A DNA stretch of 64,000 nucleotides from Leptodactylus fallax (GCA_947044405.1 CAMRHE010000077.1:930001-994000); one strand, 5' to 3'. Shown: positions 1 to 10,827, counted from the stretch's first letter. Numbers and translations: made by a program. Notes: generated by a model from the sequence alone, not told the origin.

Positions 1-40
1 GATTTTGTCTTGGGGCCCGGAGCTTTTAGTTACACCCCTG
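1..40. mobile_element. Partial hAT-like MITE, right end only
   Basis: The first 40 bases look like the right end of the small hAT-like element seen whole at 1232-1405 and 37362-37540. They carry a GGGGCCC block followed by a GTTACACCCCTG terminus, which reads CAGGGGTGTAAC on the other strand. The left end lies outside the window, so no target-site duplication can be checked. Confidence 0.5.
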
Positions 41-1223
41 GTAGTGTGATAAGTGTAGGTGAAGTTCTAGCCATTTGTTGCATGTTGGCTGGTTACATTT
101 TTATGTTGTCCTAAAAAATATAGTTGTCAGCAGCATATATCTCTGTGTACACAGGTGAGGTGTTGTCGACAACATGCACACTGTATGGAGATTTAGGCTT
201 CATGCTCACAACTGTGCAGTCTGCGGGTCAGTGAAAACTGCACGGATGACACATGGATTGGTATCCATGTGTCATGTATCTGTGTGTCATCCATGGATTT
301 ACTGATCCATACATTCAAATGAATTGACAGAGCCGCAAGTACGGACAGGTATAGGACCCGCTCCATAATTTGCAGCTCTTCAACTTGGCCCAGACACGCA
401 GCCGCAAAAACTACATCTGTGTGTATGGGGTTATTGAAATGCATGGGTCCGTACTTTTATCCACAATTGCTGTCGTGTGCATGAGGCCTAACAATGGAAT
501 TAACAATCGCTCCTCCCCATCAGAAGTTACATCTGGCTGTGTTGTTATGGGAAAATTGTACAAATCCAAATCACCATTCACTAAAAGGTATATTACATTT
601 TACATCTGGTAGTTCTACATTCAGGATCATAGATCTTATTGCTCTTTCGGTTCAATATGTACTTACTGAAAATGGTTATCTGACACAGATATTTCTAATG
701 TGGACAAACACTGCAGTCCTATACCAATTTTCTTTTCAATTTTTTTTTAATTGAAATTTTAATAAAAGAATAGGTAACAACAAATCTATACCATTGCACG
801 TGTTATACTTACAGTGCACTGTACAGTCTATAGATGGCGCTGTTATTTCAGCAAAATAAAAACAAAGAAAGCGCCTAATGACATGTAAAACCTAGCGCGA
901 AGCACGCGTTTCTCCTACAGTAATCTGCAAACAAAGGAAGCAAAATTTTATAATTGCTAGAAATGTAGGAATAAAACTTTGTAATAGAACTTTGTAAGGT
1001 ATTTAATTTAATAAAGTTATTTTATATTTACATGATAATAATAATACTAATCAATGTTTACATAATACAGAATAAAATATTTTATTATAACTTTATTAAA
1101 CCCTATTATTAGTTACAGTGTCCACTATAAAATGTATGTTTTAAAGTCTGGGCAGAGACAGAGGTAGAACAAGGTGAACTGAGGCTAGAAGAGATGACAA
1201 AGGTATCCATTTTGTCACTTTGC
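41..1223. other. Intergenic, AT-rich, no gene seen
   Basis: No coding potential is visible. Around 240-300 there are short inverted copies of an ATGACACATGGAT-type motif, and 440-490 looks like the edge of a frog MITE (a motif similar to GTCGTGTGCATGAGGCCTA recurs near 39430). The stretch 960-1110 is very AT-rich. Confidence 0.6.
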
Positions 1224-1231
1224 TTCAGTAG

Positions 1232-1405
1232 AAGGGGCGTAGCTATAGGGGGTGCAGTGGTAGCAGTTGCTGCTGGGCCCTCGCTACTGAAGGGGCCCCA
1301 AGGGTCCCTCTGCCACATAAAATATACCATTACTCTAAATGGCACAAGGTAGGGGCCCATTATAGGTTTTGCTTTGGGGCCCAGGAGTTTCATGTTGCGC
1401 CTCTG
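1232..1405. mobile_element. hAT-like MITE with 8 bp target-site duplication
   Basis: This 174 bp non-autonomous element has ends AAGGGGCGTAGCTA and, read inward from the right, CAGAGGCGCAACAT. It is flanked by perfect 8 bp direct repeats TTCAGTAG at 1224-1231 and 1406-1413. An 8 bp duplication and CAG-type ends are hAT hallmarks. It has no coding capacity. Related copies lie at 37362-37540 and at the window start. Confidence 0.8.
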
Positions 1406-2577
1406 TTCAGTAGTACTGTAGTTCACAAACCAATAAGTTTGTCAAAAGGAACAAGCCTTAGGTTGCACAGTTACTGGCTAGGAGGCAGAAATATTCATCT
1501 ACTGTTCTCTATGCAACAGGAGGTCAGTCGAAATAAGGATAAGTTCACACAGAGAAATTTGGAGCCGATTTTGAGCTCCTGAATTAAATTAGCTCCTGAA
1601 ATCTGAATTAGTCACAAATTCCACCTGAAATCTGCTTCCCATAGCTTGCGCTGCTCGATCTTGCCATGGTACCCATGGTTGAATCACCTCAGAAGCCGCA
1701 ATTCAAGACCTTATGCTTGGTTAGCCCAGTGGTGAACCTAGCCTCTTTTCTGCCTGAGGCGGACTATAGAAAGACGCCCCCCCAAAAAAAAAAAAAAAAA
1801 TTGAGTTTATATGCCTCTAGCTTCACACGCTGTTATCGTCGCACAATATACACAATACACAAAGTTATAAAAAAGTTTTTAAGAATTCTTCTTCCTGTAT
1901 TACTTCAGTATCAGATCAACAACACGGCATTAACAGTGACAATAACTTCACACATCTTCTGCTTGGTGGATGGACGAGCCCACGTGGCCCCCATTCTCTA
2001 TAATAGGAGCCCCGCAGATAGCTGAGTACTGGACTTCGGGTATCTTTGGTTCTCCCATTGAAGTGAATGAGAGCCACGGGGGTTCGTCCATCCACCAAGT
2101 GACACACCTACATATATGGCTGCAGTCAGGCTGAATTCCCACCCAGTGGGGGGAAAAAACCCAATTCTCAGGCTCAGTGGGGGTCTCAGCTGACAGACCC
2201 CCATCAATCAGGTATTTATCCTCTATCATTTAGGTGAATACAGGGCAGTAACATTCTGTGACTTACAGGTGACGTCTCTGACTAATCGGTCACATTTCCC
2301 TTCTCTTCCCTTTGGACCGCCATGGCCACTTCTTCCAGCTGTGACTTGTCTCTGTAAAGTTTGCAACACAGACATCTTTGGCTCCTCACTTTTCCAGGCA
2401 TCTGACCCACATTGTCCTCACCTGCACCCCCATCCTGCTGCTACCCCCAATTATATAATATATGATATAACCCCCCATAATGAATAATATCCCCAAGTGC
2501 ATCTTTATATTAATAATGTCCGCGTGTACCCTGTATAAATAGTGCCCCTTATTAATAATGCCCCAGGTGTTTCCTAA

Positions 2578-2929
2578 TTAAAAGGTTTTCCAGGTCATTA
2601 ATAAACTAATCAGTAGGGCTCAAAAACCCTGGACCCCCACTGACCAGATGTTTGAATGTACCATGGTACCTGTGTAAGCGCCATGACCGCTTCTCTGTCA
2701 TTCATCTCATAGCGGCCATGTCATGTAACTACAGCCTCGTCCTGTACATGTCTATGTGACAAGACTGTAATTACATGGCATGGTCACTATAAACAGACCG
2801 TGTGTGATATAAACAGGCGCCATAGCCCCTTCATACAGCTGATCAGAGGGGGAGGGTCCACTGATTTCTTACTGATGATCTGTCCTAAGGATAGATCATC
2901 AATAAAAATGAGCTGGAAATCCCCTTTAA
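2578..2929. mobile_element. T2/Kolobok-like MITE inside copy A
   Basis: The element is bounded by TTAA at 2578-2581 and 2926-2929. Its ends are TTAAAAGGTTTTCCAGG and, inverted, TTAAAGGGGATTTCCAG. The inner right end has the self-complementary motif CCTAAGGATAGATCATCAAT, which recurs near 21320, 28840 and 40630. The family is inferred from the TTAA target and the AAAGG-type termini known from amphibian T2 MITEs. Confidence 0.6.
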
Positions 2930-3363
2930 TAAAGCCCAATTGCCACCTTAAAGGGGTTGTCCCCCCCAGGATAACCATTTTTTAATATGAGGGTGGGGAA
3001 GGTTCTCCAGTGTCTCCCTGTGCGTTCCAGTCCTTCTGCTCCGGTGTTTTCTTCCAGCAGAAGTCCCCACAGCACTGTGACATCCCGTGTCAGCAACCTC
3101 AGCAGTCATGTGCAGCAGGGACTTCCGCCAGAAGAAAACACCGGAGCAGCAGAACCAGACTGCGGTGGGAGACATCAGAGCACAAGGGACAGGTGAGTAG
3201 GTGTTTTTTTGTTTTTTTTAAATCACCAACCCCTTGTAAATGCTCCCTAATGGCCCCTTATATAAATAACCCCCCTTGTATTAATAATACCTTTATATAA
3301 ATAACACTTCTTAAGTTCATAAAGCTCCCTTATATAATATGCCCCTTCCTAACGAACCCTTAT

Positions 3364-3930
3364 CAGGGGAGTAACTAGCAAAGACTGGACCCCCCCCAGC
3401 ATAGCACCCCCTTTCCTGGCCCCCACACAGTATAACGCCCCATTTACACACACTATAATGTTCCACAGCAGCCCCTGCACACAGTATTACACGGTATTAT
3501 GGCCCACAGCGGTCCCTGCACATGGTATTATGCCCCGCAGCGGCCCCTGCACACAGTATTACATGGTATTATGACTCACAGCGGCCACTGCACATGGCAT
3601 TATGGCCCGCAGTGGCCCCTGCACACAGTATTATGCCCCGCAGCGGCCACTGCACACGGTATTATGCCCCTGCAGCAGCCCCTGCACATGGTATTATGCC
3701 CCGCAGCGGCCCCTGCACACGGTATTATGCTCCATAGTGGCCCCTGCACATGGTATTATGTTCCACAGCTACCGCTGCACACAGTATTATGTTCCACAGC
3801 TACCCCTGCACACGATATTATGCCCCACAGTGGCCCCTGCACACAGTATTATGCCCCATTGTGGCCACCCAGAGCAAACTTACCTATCCTGGGCTCTGGT
3901 GCACTCCCTGCAGTTTTCGGGCCCTGTTTA
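3364..3930. mobile_element. hAT-like left end followed by minisatellite-bearing element
   Basis: CAGGGGAGTAACTAGCAAAG at 3364 matches the CAGNGGNGTAACTA-type left terminus of the element at 45804-46617, which also carries a minisatellite. A plausible right end is the GGGCCC...TTGCGCCTAG region near 3920-3940. I could not find a matching 8 bp duplication, so the right limit is uncertain. Confidence 0.4.
3437..3870 (+). repeat. 31-bp minisatellite, array 1
   Basis: About 14 imperfect tandem units of roughly 31 bp follow the pattern CCCCTGCACACAGTATTATG plus GCCCCACAGTGG. Open reading frames across it are repeat artefacts because the unit is nearly stop-free in several frames. The same unit forms array 2 (16135-16630), and a variant forms array 3 (45937-46180). 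Confidence 0.85.
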
Positions 3931-4479
3931 ATTGCGCCTAGTCATGCCTAGTCACCAGGCCAGCGGCATGCTGATGACATCACCAAAGAGACAGAAGCCT
4001 GCTGGGAGTTACACCGGATCGCAGGAAAGGTGAGTAACAATGGTTTTTATGTTCCCTCACCTCCCCTGGGCCTCCGAATAATAGTAGTATTTTAGGCCCG
4101 CGGCCTCACTTACCTATCCCCGCTCCTGCTCACAGCCGCTTCTGCTCCCCCCTTCTGCGTCCCATAGCAGAAGGAAAAGCGGAGGCGGCAGGAGCAGAGC
4201 AGAGATAGGTAAGTAAATAGGCAGTTACCGGCTGGGGTTACTCCAGCAGGTAACAGAATATTTATTTAAAATAAAAAAAAATTATCCTCACCTACCTGCG
4301 ATCCCTTGATGGAGCCACCGCCTTCTCTTCTTGACCCACGCATTGGACGTCTTGTAAGCCAGCCCAGGACAGGTCCCGCTCAGCTTTGTTTTTTTTTTTA
4401 AAGGAGTGGTACTATAGTGTCACAAATATCCCTATACTATTATAATACCCCAGTACTGGGTCCTATATTCCTTTATGGC

Positions 4480-5340
4480 TGAGTCAGGGATGTGTTCATG
4501 TGGTAGCACAGGGTACTGTTATATTTATATGTAATTTGTATATAATATGTCATGTTATTGCATCAGCCATTGCATCGGTGCCAGCACTGGTAAGGTTAAT
4601 GCACAACACCTCACACCACATGTGCCCAACACTTGGATAAAGGAGGTGGGGACACTTTGGTGTAGTTTAGGCAGACTGGGGAAGTCTGGTTAGTTCTGCA
4701 TGTGGAAGTAGTGAGATGGAGTGTAGTCTGAGGAGGAAGATGGTTTCCACACAGTTGGCTATTGCTGGACAAACAGGACCCTAACACACTGTTCAGAGTG
4801 GAGTACCAAAAGTCTCAGAAGTCCAGGTACAGCCTGTTAAAAGAGCAGGATTTAGACTGCTACAGAGCACAATGCCACGTTCAGGGCTACATAAGGAGGG
4901 ATACCTACTGCAACTCCAAAGTACATCATACTCCTATATATGAGAGGAACCCAGATATCCTTCACTACCTTGCTGTGCACCTCCATATTGAGAGTTATCT
5001 GCTTGTACTGTGAACCTGATGTTGGCTGTTTGGAGTAAAGTCTGGCACTACTTTCACCATCCATCTTGCCTCTGTGTGTGGGTGTGTCTGAAGCTAACTT
5101 GCACCAACCACCATTTTGGGTACATCCCGGGCCAGGCCTCACTACTACACCCATCATTCACCAGAGGGAGTACCTCGGGGAACCTGTCCAGTACAACGAC
5201 CACCCAGGTGCGTTCCCCCACCACTGTGCTGTACCCGGGGGAGAGAACCTGGAGACGCCTGCACCATGACTACCACTCCCAACATCCACCACTCTGGCAC
5301 AGTCTCCCCCTTTACAATCCCCCTTGGGGCACCACACTAT
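4480..5340 (+). repeat. Possible solo LTR (Gypsy-like)
   Basis: This single-copy stretch has no gene but looks like an amphibian Gypsy-type LTR. It has an AT-rich start around 4516-4560, a central GCTGTTTGGAGTAAAGTCTGG motif near 5024, then a C-rich tail ending around GGGGCACCACA at 5327-5337. No TG...CA boundary with a duplication could be fixed and no internal retroelement domain adjoins it. It could equally be unrelated intergenic sequence. Confidence 0.3.
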
Positions 5341-5883
5341 GTCTGCCTGTTCCAGAGGTGTTACAAAAAACTATACTAACTAGGTGCATTGTGCATGTCT
5401 CGAATGTCAGGTACATGTGCAGTGAAGCTGAGGTGTACTTCTCCAGCTTCACTGAAGAAATGTGCCTGGTGCACTAGAGAGAAGTTTGATGAGAACATCC
5501 ACAATTTGCTTACAAATCTAGTCCTGCTTTCTAGATTATAGACTCCCCCAACGAAGTCCACAAATCTCAGTCTATATGTGTTGTCCTATGAACTTTAACT
5601 TCGAGAATGAATGAACCTAAAATATGTATGAAAACCATTCTTAAACTATTGGTACATACTTATACTGATCATACTGTACATTTGGCATATATGCAGAATG
5701 ACCACTAGGTGGCGGTATATATCACTATTTTTAGGACTGTCTACCTACTCTATTTACTGGTTTTTAGTTGTGTAAAATTGTATTTCAGATGGCCAGTCTA
5801 TAATGCCTTTTAGGAAGGAGGAGATATGTTCAACAGTATAAATTCGGTGAGTATTATTGTTGTATTCCAGGTCTCGCAATGTC
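5341..5883. other. Intergenic, nothing recognised
   Basis: No gene or clear repeat was seen. A short inverted motif (GTGAAGCTGAGGTGTACTTC / CCAGCTTCACTG) occurs near 5420-5455. Confidence 0.5.
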
Positions 5884-6463
5884 CCATGATGTTGCCACCC
5901 CCATGCTTCACAGTAGGTATGGTGTTCTTTAGATGCAACTCAGCATTCACTCTCCTCCAAACACGACGAGTTGTGTTTCTACCAAACAGTTCTACTTTGG
6001 TTTCATCTGACCATATGACATTCTCCCAATACTCTTCTGGAACATCCAAATGCTCTCTAGCAAACTTCAGATGGGCCAGGATATGTACTGGCTTAAGCAG
6101 GGGGACACGTCTGGCACTGCAGGATCTGAGTCCCTGGCGGCGTAGTGTGTTACTGATGGTAGCCTTTGTTACGTTAGTCCCAGCTTTCTGCAGGTCAGTC
6201 ACTAGGTCCCCCCGTGTGGTTCTGGGATTTTTGCTCACCGTTCTTGTGATCATTTTGACCCCACGGGGTGAGATCTTGCATGGAGCCCCTGATGGAGGGA
6301 GATTATCAGTGGTCTTGTATGTCTTCCATTTTCTAATTATTGCTCCCACAGTTGATTTCTTCACACCAAGCTGCTTGCCTATTGCAGATTCAGTCTTCCC
6401 AGCCTGATGCAGGTCTACAATTTTGTTTCTGGTGTCCTTCCACAGCTCTTTGGTCTTCACCAT
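5884..6463 (-). pseudogene. Tc1-like transposase, N-terminal half only
   Basis: The frame starts at ATG 6463 ([10 protein letters not shown]) and reads a paired helix-turn-helix DNA-binding region ([20 protein letters not shown], then a second motif around [15 protein letters not shown]). It continues to the first catalytic aspartate in [12 protein letters not shown] and to HGGGNIM, then runs into unrelated sequence. A full Tc1 transposase is about 340 residues; here about 190 belong to the family. The second Asp and the Glu are absent, so it cannot catalyse transposition, although the DNA-binding part is uninterrupted. Confidence 0.85.
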
Positions 6464-6826
6464 AGTGGAGTTTGGAGTGTGACTGTTTGAGGTTGTGGAC
6501 AGGTGTCTTTTATACTGATAACAATGTCAAACAGGAGCCATTACTACAGGTAATGAGTGGAGGACAGAGGAGCCTCTTAAAGAAGAAGTTACAGGTCTGT
6601 GAGAGCCAGAAATCTTGCTTGTTTGTAGGTGACCAAATACTTATTTTCCACCATAATTTGCAAATAAATTATTAAAAAATCATACAATGTGATTTTCTGG
6701 ATTTGTTTTCTCATTTTGTCTCATAGTTGAGGTCTACCTATGATGACAATTACAGGCCGGCCTCATCTTTGTAAGTGGGAGAACTTGTACAATTGGTGGC
6801 TGACTAAATACTTTTTTTCCCCACTG
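5884..6826 (-). mobile_element. Truncated Tc1-like transposon, copy 1
   Basis: The right terminus at 6826 (CCCCACTG followed by TA) and about 940 bp of body match the element at 17834-19401, with only some 25-30 differences by eye (about 97% identity). The match stops at about 5884, just after the GGGN motif of the transposase, so the half carrying the last two catalytic residues and the other inverted repeat is missing. It lies upstream of the 7.7 kb gene. Confidence 0.85.
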
Positions 6827-6828
6827 TA

Positions 6829-7689
6829 CATACCTGCCTACTCTCCTGGAAACTCCTGAAAAAAGAAATGACTTCACAAACATCATCTCCGATGCCGCCA
6901 GGGTAGCAGTCATGTTACATGTAACTTGGACACTTAATGTGCTGATCACGTCTTAAAGGGGATATGGCGAGCACATCTTCCGTAGTGCCCACGTCACAAA
7001 AATAAACACTACTGTCTTTTCTGTTCAGGCTAAACATCGCTCAATGTAGTGAATAGAGGAGGCAGCAGTGCCACTGTCTCTATAGGACCCAGCCATTACA
7101 TTTTTACCAGGTGCCCCTTGGCATGGCAGAGCTGAGGCACACCCAGATGAGCTCTCTAGCCGCCGGAATTTTCGCCCCAGTCTGCTGTGACAGGATGAGG
7201 AATCCGCGTCTAGATAGAGCAGGACACTTCTTTTCTCCGCATCCTGCTGCTATCTCCACCTCCCATTGAAAACAATGGGAGGAGGATTCGGGAGGAATCT
7301 GCTCCGGATTCGGGGGCGGAATCCGCCCCCAAATCCACAGCAGATTCCTCCGTGTGAACACACCCTTATCAGTGCAGGGGGCAGTAAAACCACCATAATA
7401 CAATAGGTAAACCATTTTAATATTTGTAATAATTAGCTTTTTTTAATAAATAAAACTCTACAAATGAAAAAAGAAGATAACTTTCTCAGTTTTTATACAG
7501 TTTACCCAGAATAAAGCTAGCAAGACAGAAAATCTTTAAATAATGTGTAAATACAATGCCCTATATTTCATGAAGAAATGGTGCAAAATTATTCTGGTAG
7601 CCTAACCAATAAGGAAAGGCCAATAAACCAGCATGTGCAGAGAAATGCTAGAAAAGTGTTTGGCCATTAAAGGGTTAACTTTATGTCAC
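6829..7689. other. Intergenic with MITE remnant, upstream of the small gene
   Basis: The region 7240-7375 holds inverted GGAATCCGCCCCC-type motifs and ends with GTGTGAACACACCCTTA, the terminus of a Harbinger-like MITE. Its left end is unclear. The stretch 7375-7690 is AT-rich with no gene. Confidence 0.5.
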
Positions 7690-7745
7690 TGGTCAGCAGC
7701 CAATGGGATCGCTGGACAAGAGTTTGAAAAAAAATAACTGCCAGT
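7690..7745 (+). promoter_or_regulatory. Putative CCAAT-type promoter of the 8.2-9.2 kb gene
   Basis: An inverted-Y-box-like CCAAT (AGCCAATGGG, 7698-7707) lies about 80 bases upstream of a strong splice donor (GCCG|GTAAGA at 7787/7788). This fits a core promoter with a short first exon. No TATA box is evident. The start site is inferred, not seen. Confidence 0.4.
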
Positions 7746-7787
7746 CATCCACAGTCTGTTACAGGACAACGCCGAGTGAAGACGCCG
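7746..7787 (+). other. Putative non-coding first exon of the small gene
   Basis: The stretch from about 7746 ends at a consensus donor (G|GTAAGATC). The upstream limit is unknown. It contains no ATG, so it would be 5' UTR spliced to the exon carrying the ATG at 8255. The intron would be about 445-465 bp. Confidence 0.4.
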
Positions 7788-8254
7788 GTAAGATCTGACA
7801 TCCCATTATCTGATAGGACTGACCCTAAATTATCTCCCATGAGGCCTCATTCACATTATCAGTAAGCAGGGTCGCTTTAAATCAGCACACATACATAAAA
7901 GGTGGCCTATCCCTGGCTTAGACATTAAATTTATATAACAGTAAACAGTTTGCAGTACGCCCCTATGCTCCCCCTAGTGGTAGCTGCAGGCAGCTGGAAT
8001 TTATAGTTTTATTCTATGGCATTTCAGGGGATTTGGACCTCTGTGTGGAATAAACTGTCTGACTGCTATAAAGCTATATTGAGAAATTAAACATGTAACA
8101 CCCCTAGGATTGTATAGTCAGTGTTTCTTTACAGGGTAACGACACCTGGACGTACACCCACTATCATGACATGGGGAAAGCTGCAATGTTTGAGTCTTTA
8201 TCACATCTGTGAATCTTTTTTTGGGTTTACAGATTTTGCTTCGATTTTACAGTT

Positions 8255-8275
8255 ATGGATCGCAGAGCTATGGAG
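8255..8275 (+). CDS. Small gene, coding exon 1
   Basis: Seven codons (MDRRAME), phase 0 at the donor. Two acceptors are possible, at 8233 (TTTACAG|ATTTT) or 8253 (TTTTACAG|TTATGG). Both give the same protein. Confidence 0.6.
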
Positions 8276-9238
8276 GTCAGTGTCTTCATTATACCCTGAT
8301 CCCTTGTCCTATTGTCCTCTGCTCCATCCCTGAACCCTGATAAGTGACACTTACTGTATTCGCTTTTCCTTAGCACATCTACCGCCGCCAGGAGTGTGTG
8401 TATGGACTGGCACCCTTCTTAAGTGAGTATTTTTAGCTCCATAATTTCATTGATGAAACTGAATGATTTGTTTACTTATATGTTTTTATGGCCATCCTAT
8501 AATCCAGCATATTTGATAATCCAGCACCTAGTAGGCTGCATTGTCATTGGATTTTACTGTAAATTTTTGGATATATTGGTTATATATATTGTATATCTTA
8601 TGACTGATCCTATTATCTGGTTTTGTTCTCTTTTCAGCTTATCCCTGCACCGTGGAGGAAAGAAATCGTCAACTCCTCATCTACTCCATGAAGTTCCTGC
8701 CGTCACCTCTCTTCAAGATGGAGGTTAGTGGTCATTCTGCCTACTATGTTATCATTAGATTCAAACATGTCCTTACTATAGATGTAAAAATTGTATAAGA
8801 AAGTCTCAATAGACAATTGACTGATTCCTTATTTTTTAGCGTCTCATGCCAACCAACCAAAAAGCCCAGAAGAAATACCTGCCCTTTCCACTGGATGAGG
8901 AAGAAGAACCTGAGCTGCGGCAAGAGAAGAAGGTAAAGACAAAGAAGATGCAAAGAGAGGTACAAAAATGTCAGGTGAAGAGGAAGCGGGATGAAAAAGA
9001 AGACAAGAAGACCACTGAGAAGAAGTCCAGTGAAGAGGAAGAAGAGATGAAGAGGAAGAAGAAAAGGGAAGTTGAAGAGACAAGGAATGAGGGAGAAACC
9101 AGCAAGAAACCTCAAGACCAGAGTCAGGAAAGAAGATCAACGACTCACCGATATTCCCTCCTCCGCTACATCCACACGAGACTTGGAGGAAAGAAGAACA
9201 TAATGTCAAACCTTCTCTTCCACCCATGGCGCAGGTAA
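8255..9238 (+). CDS. Four-exon gene, basic/acidic low-complexity protein of unknown function
   Basis: Coding exons are 8255-8275, 8374-8422, 8638-8723 and 8840-9238. Each junction has AG acceptor and GT donor signals (GAG|GTCAG, TTAG|CAC, TTAA|GTGAG, TTTCAG|CTT, GAG|GTTAG, TTTTAG|CGT), and the phases 0, 1, 0 join without a stop. The product is 184 residues. An N-terminal part of about 75 residues (MDRRAMEHIYRRQECVYG..., with a VEERNRQLLIYSMKFLP segment) looks globular. A lysine/glutamate-rich charged stretch from about 90 to 150 follows, then a basic C-terminus ending FHPWRR. The ATG has G at -3 and +4. No known domain was recognised and no signal peptide or membrane segment is visible. The charged tract suggests a nuclear or nucleic-acid-associated protein, but that is inference only. 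Confidence 0.7.
8374..8422 (+). CDS. Small gene, coding exon 2
   Basis: A 49 nt exon (16 codons plus 1 nt) encoding HIYRRQECVYGLAPFL. The acceptor is CCTTAG and the donor A|GTGAGT. Confidence 0.65.
8638..8723 (+). CDS. Small gene, coding exon 3
   Basis: An 86 nt exon with acceptor TTTTCAG and donor GAG|GTTAGTG. It completes a Thr codon with the previous exon and encodes YPCTVEERNRQLLIY, then SMKFLPSPLFKME. Confidence 0.65.
8840..9238 (+). CDS. Small gene, last coding exon
   Basis: A 399 nt exon including the TAA stop. It encodes RLMPTNQKAQKKYLPFPLDE, then the Lys/Glu-rich tract, then SLLRYIHTRLGGKKN and FHPWRR. The first ATG inside this exon (8846) would give a 130-residue product if used alone, but the upstream exons join in frame. 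Confidence 0.7.
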   Translation, partial: RLMPTNQKAQKKYLPFPLDEEEEPELRQEKKVKTKKMQREVQKCQVKRKRDEKEDKKTTEKKSSEEEEEMKRKKKREVEETRNEGETSKKPQDQSQERRSTTHRYSLLRYIHTRLGGKKNIMSNLLFHPWRR

Positions 9239-9422
9239 TGTATGAGCCCGCAAGGTGTAATAGTACCAGCAGCTGCACCTATAGTAAAATTAATAATAGT
9301 CATATTAATAGTCATAGTAATTAGAGCCCAATTATAGAATAGTAATAAATAGTATAATAATAATAATCTTAGAAAAAAATAGTATAAAATAATATTAGTA
9401 AGGTTAATTAGCTATAATACGC

Positions 9423-9428
9423 AATAAA
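9423..9428 (+). terminator. Possible poly(A) signal of the small gene
   Basis: AATAAA lies 185 bases after the stop codon at 9238 in AT-rich sequence. It is the closest canonical signal on this strand. The region is AT-rich enough for chance matches. Confidence 0.35.
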
Positions 9429-9441
9429 CTATATTAGGAAT

Positions 9442-10336
9442 CAGCAGGTTTGATCCGGGGTCCTCGGACTGATCGCCTTTTCCCGGGGTCAAGAAGGAAT
9501 TTCCCCCCTGTGACATGAATTGGCAGAATATGTCCAGGGGTTTTCGCCTTCTTTTGGATCAACAGCTTTAGGGATAGGACCTAATGTATAATTAGAGCAA
9601 TATAGCAATAAAAACCAGTAATAGTAAAAATTATTTTTTAAAATAAAAAATAGCATAGTAATAGTAATCAACTAATAAAAAAAAAAAGAAAAAAATAGTA
9701 GTAGACTCAATTCATAGATATAGTAATATATAATTAGAAATAGTAATATTGTAATAATTGTAAGATTCCAATATAAAATTGTAATATTATTTTAATAATA
9801 ATTATATTAATAGGAAAAACAATAAAATAAGTATTTAGGTTAATTAATTATAATAATTATTAGATTGTAATAGACTTCAGCAGGTTTGATCCGGGGTCCT
9901 CGGACTGATCGCCTTTTCCCGGGGTCAAAAAGGAATTTTTCCCCTGTGACACGAATTGGCTGAAAGTGTCCAGGGTTTTTTTCGCCTTCTTCTGGATCAA
10001 CAGCTTTAGGAATAGGTATGTAGTTTATAGTTATAGCAATATATCAATAGAATGCTTAGTAATAATGATAATAAATAATATAAAGATAGCTATTATAATA
10101 TTAATAATAATAAAATAGTAACAGTTACTAATAAGAAAAAAATGAATAATAATTTGCTTAATATACATGATATTTAGTATACTCTTAATAGAAATCAGCA
10201 GGATTGATCCGGGGTCCTCGGACTGATCGCCTTTTCCCGGGGTCAAGAAGGAATTTTTCCCCTGGGACACGAATTGGCTGAATGTGTCCAGTGGTTTTTT
10301 TCGCCTTCTTCTGGATCAACAGCTTTAGGGATAAGG
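9442..10336 (+). repeat. Three direct copies of a ~140 bp repeat in AT-rich DNA
   Basis: Copies lie at 9442-9578, 9878-10017 and 10196-10336. Each starts CAGCAGG(T/A)TTGATCCGGGG, passes through a palindrome-like GATCGCCTTTTCCCGGGGTC and ends TGGATCAACAGCTTTAGG. They are about 95% alike and all in the same orientation, separated by 180-300 bp of AT-rich spacer that is not obviously repeated. A similar GAATTTTTCCCC...CTGGATCAAC motif is a familiar interspersed sequence in amphibian genomes. Whether it is an RNA-derived element or part of a tandem array is unknown. Confidence 0.85.
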
Positions 10337-10827
10337 ATGTAGAGTTTATAGTAGAATTATAAAAGAAATATTAGTAATGATAGTAATAATAATATAATAG
10401 TAGTAAATATATACATAAGATAATATACTAAGAATACTAATAGGATAATAATAGTAATATAAGTAAACATAGTGCAATATTGTAATAATAATTAAAAAAA
10501 ATCATAAAAAATATTATAGCAGTATTTAGGGTAACGAAATTGTCAGAAATAAATTATTACTTATTATTTTAACTATGTGTCGTCTCCTTTTTTTCCCCTA
10601 TAAACATTTTAACATTCCACATATGTTATATATTTTCACTGTTCCTAGGGGCAGCATAGTATGGGGACAGGTCCTTATAGTTATGAGTCCGGTGTATTCA
10701 TGATGGGCATGCTCCTCCCCCACCCTCCTCGCAGTGATGGACGGGGTCGCTTCTATCAGTTAAATGTGAATGATGCAGTGTTCAGACTTATGTGCTGTCA
10801 CTCCATTCATTTTCTATGACAGTGATC
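10337..10827. other. AT-rich intergenic stretch
   Basis: The AT-rich spacer continues to about 10610. Ordinary non-coding sequence follows, with nothing recognised. Confidence 0.5.

Larger units (their letters stand above)
1727..4400. repeat. Large hAT-like composite repeat, copy A
   Basis: The repeat begins CAGTGGTGAACCTAGCC near 1727 and shares long near-identical blocks with copy B (14470-20216). Shared blocks include 1815-1940 with 14490-14610, 1945-2790 with 15245-16125, the minisatellite, and 4350-4385 with 20065-20100 (GCCAGCCCAGGACAGGTCCC). It carries TTAA-flanked MITE sequence (2578-2929; another start at 2948). No transposase reading frame was seen. The outer limits are estimates. 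Confidence 0.5.

Noticed and set aside
3499..3951. 150-residue open frame rich in HSGPCTQYYAP-like repeats
   Set aside because: It is the 31-bp minisatellite read as protein; similar frames exist in three phases and in the other arrays (16152-16542, 45787-46354).
5826..6407. 193-residue plus-strand open frame (and 18442-18984)
   Set aside because: These are the antisense of Tc1 transposase coding sequence, whose minus-strand frame carries the recognisable DNA-binding and DDE motifs.
9442..10336. CRISPR-like array (regular direct repeats with spacers)
   Set aside because: Units are ~140 bp, spacers are long and AT-rich, and the host is a vertebrate.
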